A stretch of 64,000 bases of DNA from Sinohyriopsis cumingii (GCA_028554795.2 JAPYKE020000516.1:62001-126000); one strand, 5' to 3'; counted from the first letter of the stretch, positions 1-12,864 are shown. Made by a program: numbers and translations. The notes: generated from the letters alone by a model not told the origin.

Positions 1-477
1 TTCTGTGTTCAACTTAACATCATTTTGCTCTTTTCTTACATCCAAGGGTAAATATACCTGGGGAAAGCATATTTTATCCCTTGGACCTGTATTTCATTCA
101 CAGACAGTGTAAAATGATTAAGTAGAGAACTTGAGTAGGTTCTATTATAAAGTTTTCATCACAGTCCTCTAACTAAATACCTTATAACTATGTTTATAAA
201 CAATTACTAAAGGCTATACAAGCAGATATGTGTTACTCAGGAAGTGACCTCATCATAAACACATAAATTAACTGCTTGGAGCCGTAATAAATAGTCTGAA
301 TGGCCAATACAAAATATAATTTTATCTTCATGTATTTAAAATGAAGGTCTCATTTTGACTTACAAAATTATTTTCTCTGACAAAATGTGACAAATATCCA
401 ACATTGGAGCTTGTATATGGTGTAGGAATATATGCATACTGATAACATTTAATATCATTCCAAAAAATGTTATATAT

Positions 478-560
478 GTGCATTTTGGGAGGAAACTTTA
501 TTAAAATTTTTAAATAAAAATTAATTTTTTACTTTTAATTTCATTCTTATATTTTCAAAG
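478..560. other. AT-rich tract 1 (unit 1; every unit)
   Basis: Between about 500 and 560 only a few G or C bases occur. A small inverted repeat, AATTTTT (505-511) and AAAAATT (516-522) around AAAT, lies inside. Tracts of this kind are typical of matrix-attachment or easily unwound DNA, but composition alone cannot show that. Confidence 0.5.
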
Positions 561-771
561 TCAATATACCTAACATATTCAAATTTCATGTGTCTATCAT
601 TACTAATAAAGATTTTATACCAATTTAACTTTACTCCAATACTGCACTGACAGGATATAGAACACAATTAATTTTACTATATGTTCTCTACATTTGTTTC
701 TCAGTACTGACCTTTCCACTGTGTGACAATCAATGCAAATCATATGTTAATCTAAAATACCTTCAAAGATG

Positions 772-786
772 ACTTCACGGTGAAGT
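772..786. repeat. Short hairpin ACTTCA-CGG-TGAAGT (every unit)
   Basis: Six-base arms with a three-base CGG loop. It is followed within 15 bases by AAAGGTTGACCT (around 795-805), whose complement contains the AGGTCA hormone-receptor half-site. I read it as intact in all units; units 9 and 11 differ only just after the right arm. Short arms like these arise often by chance, so a role is not claimed. Confidence 0.5.
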
Positions 787-1379
787 TCTTGTCAAAGGTT
801 GACCTGCTCTTTTTTGAGATACTGGACTGTCAACATAGCAGCATGTAAACAGAACACAGATTTCACTTCCGAATCATCACCAAGGCCTTATTACTCACTG
901 AGCGCTGTCGCCAAAATACACACAGACAACAACACCCTGAGCTCATATTATCAAGAATAAATGGTTACCTTTAAATCCCTACCAAAAATGCATAAATAAA
1001 ACTCTTCTATCTCCACCAAAATAAGAGAGGAACAAATATTCTAAAAATAGACTAGAAATACATTCGTGGGTACTGAACTGGAAGTATTAATTGTGATGTA
1101 ATTCCTGACAGGTTCCATGTTTTAAGCCAATTTTAGTCAAACTTTTATATTTGCATGCTATACCTATTTCAACTTTATACATGAAGTCTTTTTGAAATTC
1201 CTTGCAAACAAAACATGTGACACCTGTCAGAAAGTATGTAGTGCTGGTGTTCCACAGGGTGCAAGGTCTAGTCCAAGTGCTCTTGAGAAGCCAAAACTAA
1301 ATTTGCTATATCTTCCTTAATTATAGAAATTTTTCAATGCAGTAAAAACCAAATTGTAATACAAGACAAGCCCTGTCTG

Positions 1380-1480
1380 AAAATATGTTTGAAATTTATC
1401 AATATTGATAAATTAAATTTTAATCGCAATTTAAATAAACATTTAAATTTTAAAAAGTAAATCGTTATTGAAAACTTATA
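1380..1480. other. AT-rich tract 2 around the palindrome (unit 1; every unit)
   Basis: A run dominated by A and T with several TTTAAA/AAATTT motifs and two isolated CpGs (ATCGCAA near 1423 and ATCGTTA near 1462). It surrounds the 22-bp palindrome. No coding potential. Confidence 0.5.
1393..1414. repeat. 22-bp perfect palindrome (unit 1; most units)
   Basis: The half-site AATTTATCAAT at 1393-1403 is followed at once by its reverse complement at 1404-1414, with no loop. It sits in an AT tract (about 1380-1470) that also holds repeated TTTAAAT motifs. It is intact in most units; unit 2 has one central change (G4618) and units 19 and 20 share one left-arm change (G59263, G62478). It could extrude as a cruciform or bind a dimeric protein, but nothing here shows that it does. 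Confidence 0.8.
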
Positions 1481-1996
1481 CAAGTTTTAAAACACAGATT
1501 GACAAATTTTAGACAGAAAAGTTGACTAATGAATGGTATTTAAAACAAATGGTAGTCTGGGTTTGTACAACTGATAACATTTTTCCCAGGGATAGTGGAG
1601 CAACATAGCTCATAGTGATTTTGGCAGTAAACCGCTATATGCCTGTCCAGATACATATTGGTGTACACACTAAAGAAACAAAGCCAGGTACTATGTTCCA
1701 CATTTATTGTGTCAGGTACTTAGGCAGTTGTTTCCATAACTAATAGCACATTCAGATTTAAAGTTCTGATGGGACCACTACCATGTTTTATAGCAAAAAT
1801 GCATTCCATTTCAATGTCGATAACTACAAAAGGTGACAATGGGATAGGAAAATAGTTTCTAGGGAGGCTCTACCTTACTAAAAAATGGTGCTGATCTCTC
1901 TCGTGAAGACCTAAGCCAAGTCTCTGAGGTGCTATATATCAGTGTGGTGATATAAACTAGTCTTGGCCACTTATGGCAGTACACTGCACATGCCCT

Positions 1997-2021
1997 TATA
2001 AAACCTTGCTATCACCGCCGG
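1997..2021 (+). promoter_or_regulatory. TATA-like motif followed by CpG cluster (weak candidate)
   Basis: TATAAAA at 1997-2003 is followed about 10 bp later by CACCGCCGG, which has two of the ~16 CpGs of the unit, then ATTGG (an inverted CCAAT) just after. The element recurs at the same place in all 20 units. If used, plus-strand transcription would start around 2025-2035. In a sequence this rich in A and T a TATAAAA is expected by chance, so this is only a candidate. Confidence 0.2.
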
Positions 2022-2440
2022 ACTATTGGAGAGCTTCCAAGCTGTTCCAACTCTAACACACTGTTCCAGATACCAGGCTAAACCGGAAAAGATACAATAT
2101 GTTTCACTTAATTCTCGAAAACAGTAAGATCTAGGTAAATGAAGTTAAAATGTGTTAGATATGGTGATTTCAAGATAACATTAAGGTTGCAAGCATGGGG
2201 GAAAATATTAAACTTGACAGAGTGACACTCAGAAATGTGAAGCAATGGCCATGCATTAAAGTGATAAATTCATCCTAAAAATATATCAGGTTTCTAGAAG
2301 CATATTTAACCATTTACAGCTTAAATAACTAATCAGGTAGACTATGTATCATAAAGTTTAAGGCAATGTTGAGGCAGTGAGGTTTGATCATTGCTGCAAA
2401 CATTAGTACATACCAGTATACAGGAAAGTCAAGTGACAAT

Positions 2441-2740
2441 GTACTAAAGTAGAATATATTACTATAAGCAATCTTATTCATGAGGGAAATAACAATTTTG
2501 CATATTGCAAGTGAATACAGCCAAATGTGGTCACACAGATCAACTATAGGTACCAATAAATCCTATATCATCAACTAAATGTGAAAATCTGATCCCCAAA
2601 ACTTGTAAACAAGGATGGAAAATTGCATATGTGGGACATATACAATGTACTTGTCAAGATCAAATGGGCAAACATAATTCAAATGATCTGTTTGAACATT
2701 TATAGTGTATTTTTAAGAGTGTTGGTTACCAATTATTAAG
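2441..2740 (+). repeat. Internal diverged duplication, copy A (unit 1; in every unit)
   Basis: Aligns in the same direction with 2799-3094. Landmarks in order: GTACTAAA against GTACCAAA, AATATATTAC against AATATGTTAC, ATTCATGA in both, ACAGCCAAATGTG against ACAGCCAGAAATGTG, ACTATAGGTAC in both, ATGTGAA then GATCCC in both, AAGATCA against AAGATCA, and ATCTGTTTGAA in both. The offset drifts from 358 to 354 bp through small indels. Identity looks like two-thirds to three-quarters by eye. Confidence 0.85.
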
Positions 2741-2798
2741 CTCATTGATTCAGTGGAATCAGATATCAGCTGATGCTTCAATACCGCACTCTCTCAAA

Positions 2799-3094
2799 GT
2801 ACCAAATTGAAATATGTTACCATACATAGGCATATTCATGATGAAAATAACATTTTGGGATATTTTCAGTGCACACAGCCAGAAATGTGCCTTACAGATT
2901 CACTATAGGTACAATTGTCAGCCTATATGATGTACTGAATGTGAACTTTTGATCCCAAACATTTTAAAATGTATTGATATTTGTTCAGGTGGGATATGTA
3001 ACCATGTTAAGATCACTTATACAAAGTTAAGTACAAATAATCTGTTTGAATATTTCTTATGTCATTTTTAAAGTGTCAGTTAACAAATATTATT
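2799..3094 (+). repeat. Internal diverged duplication, copy B (unit 1; in every unit)
   Basis: Partner of 2441-2740. The two copies are separated by about 58 bp that shows no partner elsewhere in the unit. The duplication is far more diverged than any two 3.2-kb units are from each other, so it predates the present array. Confidence 0.85.
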
Positions 3095-3217
3095 AGTAAT
3101 TAATAATGCATGATAAAGCAAGATGGATCATTAGAATTCCCATAACATCATATTGGCCACAATGACACACTACACCAATCAATATCTTAACCAAACTGAA
3201 CAATAAAATAGAATTCA

Positions 3218-6200
3218 TTCTGTGTTCAACTTAACATCATTTTGCTCTTTTCTTACATCCAAGGGTAAATATACCTGGGGAAAGCATATTTTATCCCTTG
3301 GACCTGTATTTCATTCACAGACAGTGTAAAATGATTAAGTAGAGAACTTGAGTAGGTTCTATTATAAAGTTTTCATCACAGTCCTCTAACTAAATACCTT
3401 ATAACTATGTTTATAAACAATTACTAAAGGCTATACAAGCAGATATGTGTTACTCAGGAAGTGACCTCATCATAAACACATAAATTAACTGCTTGGAGCC
3501 GTAATAAATAGTCTGAATGGCCAATACAAAATATAATTTTATCTTCATGTATTTAAAATGAAGGTCTCATTTTGACTTACAAAAATATTTTCTCTGACAA
3601 AATGTGACAAATATCCAACATTGGAGCTTGTATATGGTGTAGGAATATATGCATACTGATAACATTTAATATCATTCCAAAAAATGTTATATATGTGCAT
3701 TTTGGGAGGAAACTTTATTAAAATTTTTAAATAAAAATTAATTTTTTACTTTTAATTTCATTCTTATATTTTCAAAGTCAATATACCTAACATATTCAAA
3801 TTTCATGTGTCTATCATTACTAATAAAGATTTTATACCAATTTAACTTTACTCCAATACTGCACTGACAGGATATAGAACACAATTAATTTTACTATATG
3901 TTCTCTACATTTGTTTCTCAGTACTGACCTTTCCACTGTGTGACAATCAATGCAAATCATATGTTAATCTAAAATACCTTCAAAGATGACTTCACGGTGA
4001 AGTTCTTGTCAAAGGTTGACCTGCTCTTTTTTGAGATACTGGACTGTCAACATAGCAGCATGTAAACAGAACACAGATTTCACTTCCGAATCATCACCAA
4101 GGCCTTATTACTCACTGAGCGCTGTCGCCAAAATACACACAGACAACAACACCCTGAGCTCATATTATCAAGAATAAATGGTTACCTTTAAATCCCTACC
4201 AAAATGCATAAATAAAACTCTTCTATCTCCACCAAAATAAGAGAGGAACAAATATTCTAAAAATAGACTAGAAATACATTCGTGGGTACTGAACTGGAAG
4301 TATTAATTGTGATGTAATTCCTGACAGGCTCCATGTTTTAAGCCAATTTTAGTCAAACTTTTATATTTGCATGCTATACCTATTTCAACTTTATACATGA
4401 AGTCTTTTTGAAATTCCTTGCAAACAAAACATGTGACACCTGTCAGAAAGTATGTAGTGCTGGTGTTCCACAGGGTGCAAGGTCTAGTCCAAGTGCTCTT
4501 GAGAAGCCAAAACTAAATTTGCTATATCTTCCTTAATTATAGAAATTTTTCAATGCAGTAAAAACCAAATTGTAATACAAGACAAGCCCTGTCTGAAAAT
4601 ATGTTTGAAATTTATCAGTATTGATAAATTAAATTTTAATCGCAATTTAAATAAACATTTAAATTTTAAAAAGTAAATCGTTATTGAAAACTTATACAAG
4701 TTTTAAAACACAGATTGACAAATTTTAGACAGAAAAGTTGACTAATGAATGGTATTTAAAACAAATGGTAGTCTGGGTTTGTACAACTGATAACATTTTT
4801 CCCAGGGATAGTGGAGCAACATAGCTCATAGTGATTTTGGCAGTAAACCGCTATATGCCTGTCCAGATACATATTGGTGTACACACTAAAGAAACAATGC
4901 CAGGTGCTATGTTCCACATTTATTGTGTCAGGTACTTAGGCAGTTGTTTCCATAACTAATAGCACATTCAGATTTAAAGTTCTGATGGGATCACTACCAT
5001 GTTTTATAGCAAAAATGCATTCCATTTCAATGTCGATAACTACAAAAGGTGACAATGGGATAGGAAAATAGTTTCTAGGGAGGCTCTACCTTACTAAAAA
5101 ATGGTGCTGATCTCTCTCGTGAAGACCTAAGCCAAGTCTCTGAGGTGCTATATATCAGTGTGGTGATATAAACTAGTCTTGGCCACTTATGGCAGTACAC
5201 TGCACATGCCCTTATAAAACCTTGCTATCACCGCCGGACTATTGGAGAGCTTCCAAGCTGTTCCAACTCTAACACACTGTTCCAGATACCAGGCTAAACC
5301 GGAAAAGATACAATATGTTTCACTTAATTCTCGAAAACAGTAAGATCTAGGTAAATGAAGTTAAAATGTGTTAGATATGGTGATTTCAAGATAACATTAA
5401 GGTTGCAAGCATGGGGGAAAATATTAAACTTGACAGAGTGACACTCAGAAATGTGAAGCAATGGCCATGCATTAAAGTGATAAATTCATCCTAAAAATAT
5501 ATCAGGTTTCTAGAAGCATATTTAACCATTTACAGCTTAAATAACTAATCAGGTAGACTGTGTATCATAAAGTTTAAGGCAATGTTGAGGCAGTGAGGTT
5601 TGATCATTGGTGCAAACATTAGTACATACCAGTATACAGGAAAGTCAAGTGACAATGTACTAAATTAGAATATATTACTATAAGCAATCTTATTCATGAG
5701 GGAAATAACAATTTTGCATATTGCAAGTGAATACAGCCAAATGTGGTCACACAGATCAACTATAGGTACCAATAAATCCTATATCATCAACTAAATGTGA
5801 AAATCTGATCCCCAAAACTTGTAAACAAGGATGGAAAATTGCATATGTGGGACATATACAATGTACTTGTTAAGATCAAATGGGCAAACATAATTCAAAT
5901 GATCTGTTTGAACATTTATAGTGTATTTTTAAGAGTGTTGGTTACCAATTATTAAGCTCATTGATTCAGTGGAATCAGATATCAGCTGATGCTTCAATAC
6001 CGCACTCTCTCAAAGTACCAAATTGAAATATGTTACCATACATAGGCATATTCATGATGAAAATAACATTTTGGGATATTTTCAGTGCACACAGCCAGAA
6101 ATGTGCCTTACAGATTCACTATAGGTACAATTGTCAGCCTATATGATGTACTGAATGTGAACTTTTGATCCCAAACATTCTAAAATGTATTGATATTTGT

Positions 6201-6433
6201 TCAGGTGGGATATGTAACCATGTTAAGATCACTTATACAAAGTTAAGTACAAATAATCTGTTTGAATATTTCTTATGTCATTTTTAAAGTGTCAGTTAAC
6301 AAATATTATTAGTAATTAATAATGCATGATAAAGCAAGATGGATCATTAGAATTCCCATAACATCATATTGGCCACAATGACACACTACACCAATCAATA
6401 TCTTAACCAAACTGAACAATAAAATAGAATTCA
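3218..6433 (+). repeat. Satellite unit 2 (mosaic of unit-1-like front and type-X rear)
   Basis: The front matches unit 1 (TTTTATCTTC, TATGCATACT). The rear matches units 4 and 6: GACAGGCTCC near 4325, CTTCCAAGC, GACTGTGTATC near 5558, GTTCAGGTGGG and TGTCATTTTTAAAG. It carries the GGAATC form, so it begins the X/Y alternation. A private G4618 spoils the central palindrome. The front/rear switch suggests exchange or conversion within the unit. Confidence 0.97.
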
Positions 6434-9400
6434 TTCTGTGTTCAACTTAACATCATTTTGCTCTTTTCTTACATCCAAGGGTAAATATACCTGGGGAAAG
6501 CATATTTTATCCCTTGGACCTGTATTTCATTCACAGACAGTGTAAAATGATTAAGTAGAGAACTTGAGTAGGTTCTATTATAAAGTTTTCATCACAGTCC
6601 TCTAACTAAATACCTTATAACTATGTTTATAAACAATTACTAAAGGCTATACAAGCAGATATGTGTTACTCAGGAAGTGACCTCATCATAAACACATAAA
6701 TTAACTGCTTGGAGCCGTAATACATAGTCTGAATGGCCAATACAAAATATAATTTTGTCTTCATGTATTTAAAATGAAGGTCTCATTTTGACTTACAAAA
6801 ATATTTTCTCTGACAAAATGTGACAAATATCCAACATTGGAGCTTGTATATGGTGTAGGAATATATACATACTGATAACATTTAATATCATTCCAAAAAA
6901 TGTTATATATGTGCATTTTGGGAGGAAACTTTATTAAAATTTTTAAATAAAAATTAATTTTTTACTTTTAATTTCATTCTTATATTTTCACAGTCAATAT
7001 ACCTAACATATTCAAATTTCATGTGTCTATCATTACTAATAAAGATTTTATACCAATTTAACTTTACTCCAATACTGCACTGACAGGATATAGAACACAA
7101 TTAATTTTACTATATGTTCTCTACATTTGTTTCTCAGTACTGACCTTTCCACTGTGTGACAATCAATGCAAATCATATGTTAATCTAAAATACCTTCAAA
7201 GATGACTTCACGGTGAAGTTCTTGTCAAAGGTTGACCTGCTCTTTTTTGAGATACTGGACTGTCAACATAGCAGCATGTAAACAGAACACAGATTTCACT
7301 TCCGAATCATCACCAAGGCCTTATTACTCACTGAGCGCTGTCGCCAAAATACACACAGACAACAACACCCTGAGCTCATATTATCAAGAATAAATGGTTA
7401 CCTTTAAATCCCTACCAAAATGCATAAATAAAACTCTTCTATCTCCACCAAAATAAGAGAGGAACAAATATTCTAAAAATAGACTAGAAATACATTCGTG
7501 GGTACTGAACTGGAAGTATTAATTGTGATGTAATTCCTGACAGGTTCCATGTTTTAAGCCAATTTTAGTCAAACTTTTATATTTGCATGCTATACCTATT
7601 TCAACTTTATACATGAAGTCTTTTTGAAATTCCTTGCAAACAAAACATGTGACACCTGTCAGAAAGTATGTAGTGCTGGTGTTCCACAGGGTGCAAGGTC
7701 TAGTCCAAGTGCTCTTGAGAAGCCAAAACTAAATTTGCTATATCTTCCTTAATTATAGAAATTTTTCAATGCAGTAAAAACCAAATTGTAATACAAGACA
7801 AGCCCTGTCTGAAAATATGTTTGAAATTTATCAATATTGATAAATTAAATTTTAATCGCAATTTAAATAAACATTTAAATTTTAAAAAGTAAATCGTTAT
7901 TGAAAACTTATACAAGTTTTAAAACACAGATTGACAAATTTTAGACAGAAAAGTTGACTAATGAATGGTATTTAAAACAAATGGTAGTCTGGGTTTGTAC
8001 AACTGATAACATTTTTCCCAGGGATAGTGGAGCAACATAGCTCATAGTGATTTTGGCAGTAAACCGCTATATGCCTGTCCAGATACATATTGGTGTACAC
8101 ACTAAAGAAACAATGCCAGGTGCTATGTTCCACATTTATTGTGTCAGGTACTTAGGCAGTTGTTTCCATAACTAATAGCACATTCAGATTTAAAGTTCTG
8201 ATGGGATCACTACCATGTTTTATAGCAAAAATGCATTCCATTTCAATGTCGATAACTACAAAAGGTGACAATGGGATAGGAAAATAGTTTCTAGGGAGGC
8301 TCTACCTTACTAAAAAATGGTGCTGATCTCTCTCGTGAAGACCTAAGCCAAGTCTCTGAGGTGCTATATATCAGTGTGGTGATATAAACTAGTCTTGGCC
8401 ACTTATGGCAGTACACTGCACATGCCCTTATAAAACCTTGCTATCACCGCCGGACTATTGGAGAGCTTAAAGCTGTTCCAACTCTAACACACTGTTCCAG
8501 ATACCAGACTAAACCGGAAAAGATACAATATGTTTCACTTAATTCTCGAAAACAGTAAGATCTAGGTAAATGAAGTTAAAATGTGTTAGATATGGTGATT
8601 TCAAGATAACATTAAGGTTGCAAGCATGGGGGAAAATATTAAACTTGACAGAGTGACACTCAGAAATGTGAAGCAATGGCCATGCATTAAAGTGATAAAT
8701 TCATCCTAAAAATATATCAGGTTTCTAGAAGCATATTTAACCATTTACAGCTTAAATAACTAATCAGGTAGACTATGTATCATAAAGTTTAAGGCAATGT
8801 TGAGGCAGTGAGGTTTGATCATTGGTGCAAACATTAGTACATACCAGTATACAGGAAAGTCAAGTGACAATGTACTAAATTAGAATATATTACTATAAGC
8901 AATCTTATTCATGAGGGAAATAACAATTTTGCATATTGCAAGTGAATACAGCCAAATGTGGTCACACAGATCAACTATAGGTACCAATAAATCCTATATC
9001 ATCAACTAAATGTGAAAATCTGATCCCCAAAACTTGTAAACAAGGATGGAAAATTGCATATGTGGGACATATACAATGTACTTGTTAAGATCAAATGTGC
9101 AAACATAATTCAAATGATCTGTTTGAACATTTATAGTGTATTTTTAAGAGTGTTGGTTACCAATTATTAAGCTCATTGATTCAGTGGGAGCAGATATCAG
9201 CTGATGCTTCAATACCGCACTCTCTCAAAGTACCAAATTGAAATATGTTACCATACATAGGCATATTCATGATGAAAATAACATTTTGGGATATTTTCAG
9301 TGCACACAGCCAGAAATGTGCCTTACAGATTCACTATAGGTACAATTGTCAGCCTATATGATGTACTGAATGTGAACTTTTGATCCCAAACATTCTAAAA

Positions 9401-9648
9401 TGTATTGATATTTGTTCATGTGGGATATGTAACCATGTTAAGATCACTTATACAAAGTTAAGTACAAATAATCTGTTTGAATATTTCTTATGTAATCTTT
9501 AAAGTGTCAGTTAACAAATATTATTAGTAATTAATAATGCATGATAAAGCAAGATGGATCATTAGAATTCCCATAACATCATATTGGCCACAATGACACA
9601 CTACGCCAATCAATATCTTAACCAAACTGAACAAAAAAATAGAATTCA
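6434..9648 (+). repeat. Satellite unit 3 (type Y; first half of dimer 1)
   Basis: Diagnostic variants are C6723 (TAATACATAG), GACAGGTTCC near 7541, the short CTTAAAGC form near 8467, CAAATGTGCAAAC, GGGAGC near 9186, ACTACGCC near 9602 and the run AACAAAAAAATAG just before the next unit. All recur in unit 5, and all but the last in unit 7. Relative to unit 5 I noticed one difference only (T here where unit 5 has G14281). Confidence 0.97.
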
Positions 9649-12600
9649 TTCTGTGTTCAACTTAACATCATTTTGCTCTTTTTTTACATCCAAGGGTAAA
9701 TATACCTGGGGAAAGCATATTTTATCCCTTGGACCTGTATTTCATTCACAGACAGTGTAAAATGATTAAGTAGAGAACTTGAGTAGGTTCTATTATAAAG
9801 TTTTCATCACAGTCCTCTAACTAAATACCTTATAACTATGTTTATAAACAATTACTAAAGGCTATACAAGCAGATATGTGTTACTCAGGAAGTGACCTCA
9901 TCATAAACACATAAATTAACTGCTTGGAGCCGTAATAAATAGTCTGAATGGCCAATACAAAATATAATTTTGTCTTCATGTATTTAAAATGAAGGTCTCA
10001 TTTTGACTTACAAAAATATTTTCTCTGACAAAATGTGACAAATATCCAACATTGGAGCTTGTATATGGTGTAGGAATATATACATACTGATAACATTTAA
10101 TATCATTCCAAAAAATATTATATATGTGCATTTTGGGAGGAAACTTTATTAAAATTTTTAAATAAAAATTAATTTTTTACTTTTAATTTCATTCTTATAT
10201 TTTCAAAGTCAATATACCTAACATATTCAAATTTCATGTGTCTATCATTACTAATAAAGATTTTATACCAATTTAACTTTACTCCAATACTGCACTGACA
10301 GGATATAGAACACAATTAATTTTACTATATGTTCTCTACATTTGTTTCTCAGTACTGACCTTTCCAAAGTGTAACAATCAATGCAAATCATATGTTAATC
10401 TAAAATACCTTCAAAGATGACTTCACGGTGAAGTTCTTGTCAAAGGTTGACCTGCTCTTTTTTGAGATACTGGACTGTCAACATAGCAGTAATTAAACAG
10501 AACACAGATTTCACTTCCGAATCATCACCAAGGCCTTATTACTCACTGAGCGCTGTCGCCAAAATACACACAGACAACAACACCCTGAGCTCATATTATC
10601 AAGAATAAATGGTTACCTTTAAATCCCTACCAAAATGCATAAATAAAACTCTTCTATCTCCACCAAAATAAGAGAGGAACAAATATTCTAAAAATAGACT
10701 AGAAATACATTCGTGGGTACTGAACTGGAAGTATTAATTGTGATGTAATTCCTGACAGGCTCCATGTTTTAAGCCAATTTTAGTCAAACTTTTATATTTG
10801 CATGCTATACCTATTTCAACTTTATACATGAAGTCTTTTTGAAATTCCTTGCAAACAAAACATGTGACACCTGTCAGAAAGTATGTAGTGCTGGTGTTCC
10901 ACAGGGTGCAAGGTCTAGTCCAAGTGCTCTTGAGAAGCCAAAACTAAATTTGCTATATCTTCCTTAATTATAGAAATTTTTCAATGCAGTAAAAACCAAA
11001 TTGTAATACAAGACAAGCCCTGTCTGAAAATATGTTTGAAATTTATCAATATTGATAAATTAAATTTTAATCGCAATTTAAATAAACATTTAAATTTTAA
11101 AAAGTAAATCGTTATTGAAAACTTATACAAGTTTTAAAACACAGATTGACAAATTTTAGACAGAAAAGTTGACTAATGAATGGTATTTAAAACAAATGGT
11201 AGTCTGGGTTTGTACAACTGATAACATTTTTCCCAGGGATAGTGGAGCAACATAGCTCATAGTGATTTTGGCAGTAAACCGCTATATGCCTGTCCAGATA
11301 CATATTGGTGTACACACTAAAGAAACAATGCCAGGTGCTATGTTCCACATTTATTGTGTCAGGTACTTAGGCAGTTGTTTCCATAACTAATAGCACATTC
11401 AGATTTAAAGTTCTGATGGGATCACTACCATGTTTTATAGCAAAAATGCATTCCATTTCAATGTCGATAACTACAAAAGGTGACAATGGGATAGGAAAAT
11501 AGTTTCTAGGGAGGCTCTACCTTACTAAAAAATGGTGCTGATCTCTCTCGTGAAGACCTAAGCCAAGTCTCTGAGGTGCTATATATCAGTGTGGTGATAT
11601 AAACTAGTCTTGGCCACTTATGGCAGTACACTGCACATGCCCTTATAAAACCTTGCTATCACCGCCGGACTATTGGAGAGCTTCCAAGCTGTTCCAACTC
11701 TAACACACTGTTCCAGATACCAGGCTAAACCGGAAAAGATACAATATGTTTCACTTAATTCTCGAAAACAGTAAGATCTAGGTAAATGAAGTTAAAATGT
11801 GTTAGATATGGTGATTTCAAGATAACATTAAGGTTGCAAGCATGGGGGAAAATATTAAACTTGACAGAGTGACACTCAGAAATGTGAAGCAATGGCCATG
11901 CATTAAAGTGATAAATTCATCCTAAAAATATATCAGGTTTCTAGAAGCATATTTAACCATTTACAGCTTAAATAACTAATCAGGTAGACTGTGTATCATA
12001 AAGTTTAAGGCAATGTTGAGGCAGTGAGGTTTGATCATTGGTGCAAACATTAGTACATACCAGTATACAGGAAAGTCAAGTGACAATGTACTAAATTAGA
12101 ATATATTACTATAAGCAATCTTATTCATGAGGGAAATAACAATTTTGCATATTGCAAGTGAATACAGCCAAATGTGGTCACACAGATCAACTATAGGTAC
12201 CAATAAATCCTATATCATCAACTAAATGTGAAAATCTGATCCCCAAAACTTGTAAACAAGGATGGAAAATTGCATATGTGGGACATATACAATGTACTTG
12301 TTAAGATCAAATGGGCAAACATAATTCAAATGATCTGTTTGAACATTTATAGTGTATTTTTAAGAGTGTTGGTTACCAATTATTAAGCTCATTGATTCAG
12401 TGGAATCAGATATCAGCTGATGCTTCAATACCGCACTCTCTCAAAGTACCAAATTGAAATATGTTACCATACATAGGCATATTCATGATGAAAATAACAT
12501 TTTGGGATATTTTCAGTGCACACAGCCAGAAATGTGCCTTACAGATTCACTATAGGTACAATTGTCAGCCTATATGATGTACTGAATGTGAACTTTTGAT

Positions 12601-12864
12601 CCCAAACATTCTAAAATGTATTGATATTTGTTCAGGTGGGATATGTAACCATGTTAAGATCACTTATACAAAGTTAAGTACAAATAATCTGTTTGAATAT
12701 TTCTTATGTCATTTTTAAAGTGTCAGTTAACAAATATTATTAGTAATTAATAATGCATGATAAAGCAAGATGGATCATTAGAATTCCCATAACATCATAT
12801 TGGCCACAATGACACACTACACCAATCAATATCTTAACCAAACTGAACAATAAAATAGAATTCA
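9649..12864 (+). repeat. Satellite unit 4 (type X; second half of dimer 1)
   Basis: Diagnostic variants shared only with unit 6 are the run CTTTTTTTACATCC near the unit start, TTTCCAAAGTGTAAC at 10361-10374, and CAGTAATTAAACAG near 10487, which differs at three bases from all other units (T10490, A10492, T10493). The rear has CTTCCAAGC, GACTGTGTATC, GGAATC near 12401 and ACTACACC, as in units 2 and 6. Confidence 0.97.

Larger units (their letters stand above)
1..3217 (+). repeat. Satellite unit 1 (most private variants)
   Basis: This is the longest unit, with one extra A in the A-run at 984-988 and the longer CTTCCAAGC form near 2037. It shares TTTTATCTTC and TATGCATACT (431-440) only with unit 2. 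Private changes include T368, A1682, A1690, C1775, C2394, G2449, C2655 and T2964, at positions where the other units agree on another base. The excess of private changes could mean it lies nearer the array edge, where homogenisation is weaker, or belongs to a different higher-order block outside the window. It holds the only 75-codon open frame of the window. Confidence 0.97.

Noticed and set aside
1065-1080. Possible CENP-B box around ATTCGTGGGTACTG
   Set aside because: Only the TTCG part fits. The A and CGGG positions of the TTCG-A-CGGG pattern are absent, so I see no centromere-protein site.
1967-1982. CTCF-like match GGCCACTTATGGCAG, of interest because the DXZ4 macrosatellite binds CTCF
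   Set aside because: The ATGGCAG part fits the core, but the upstream half is one base too close and lacks the AG, so it does not match the consensus.
2329-2556. 75-codon open frame on the minus strand
   Set aside because: It is open only because unit 1 has G2449; the other units have T there, which gives a TAA stop in the same frame. No start context, no recognisable domain, and the region overlaps the internal duplication. It is a chance frame.
3134-3216. Two GAATTC sites 77 bp apart at each unit end as a possible attachment or integration site
   Set aside because: They are just restriction-site coincidences conserved by unit homology; no core repeat or insertion is seen.
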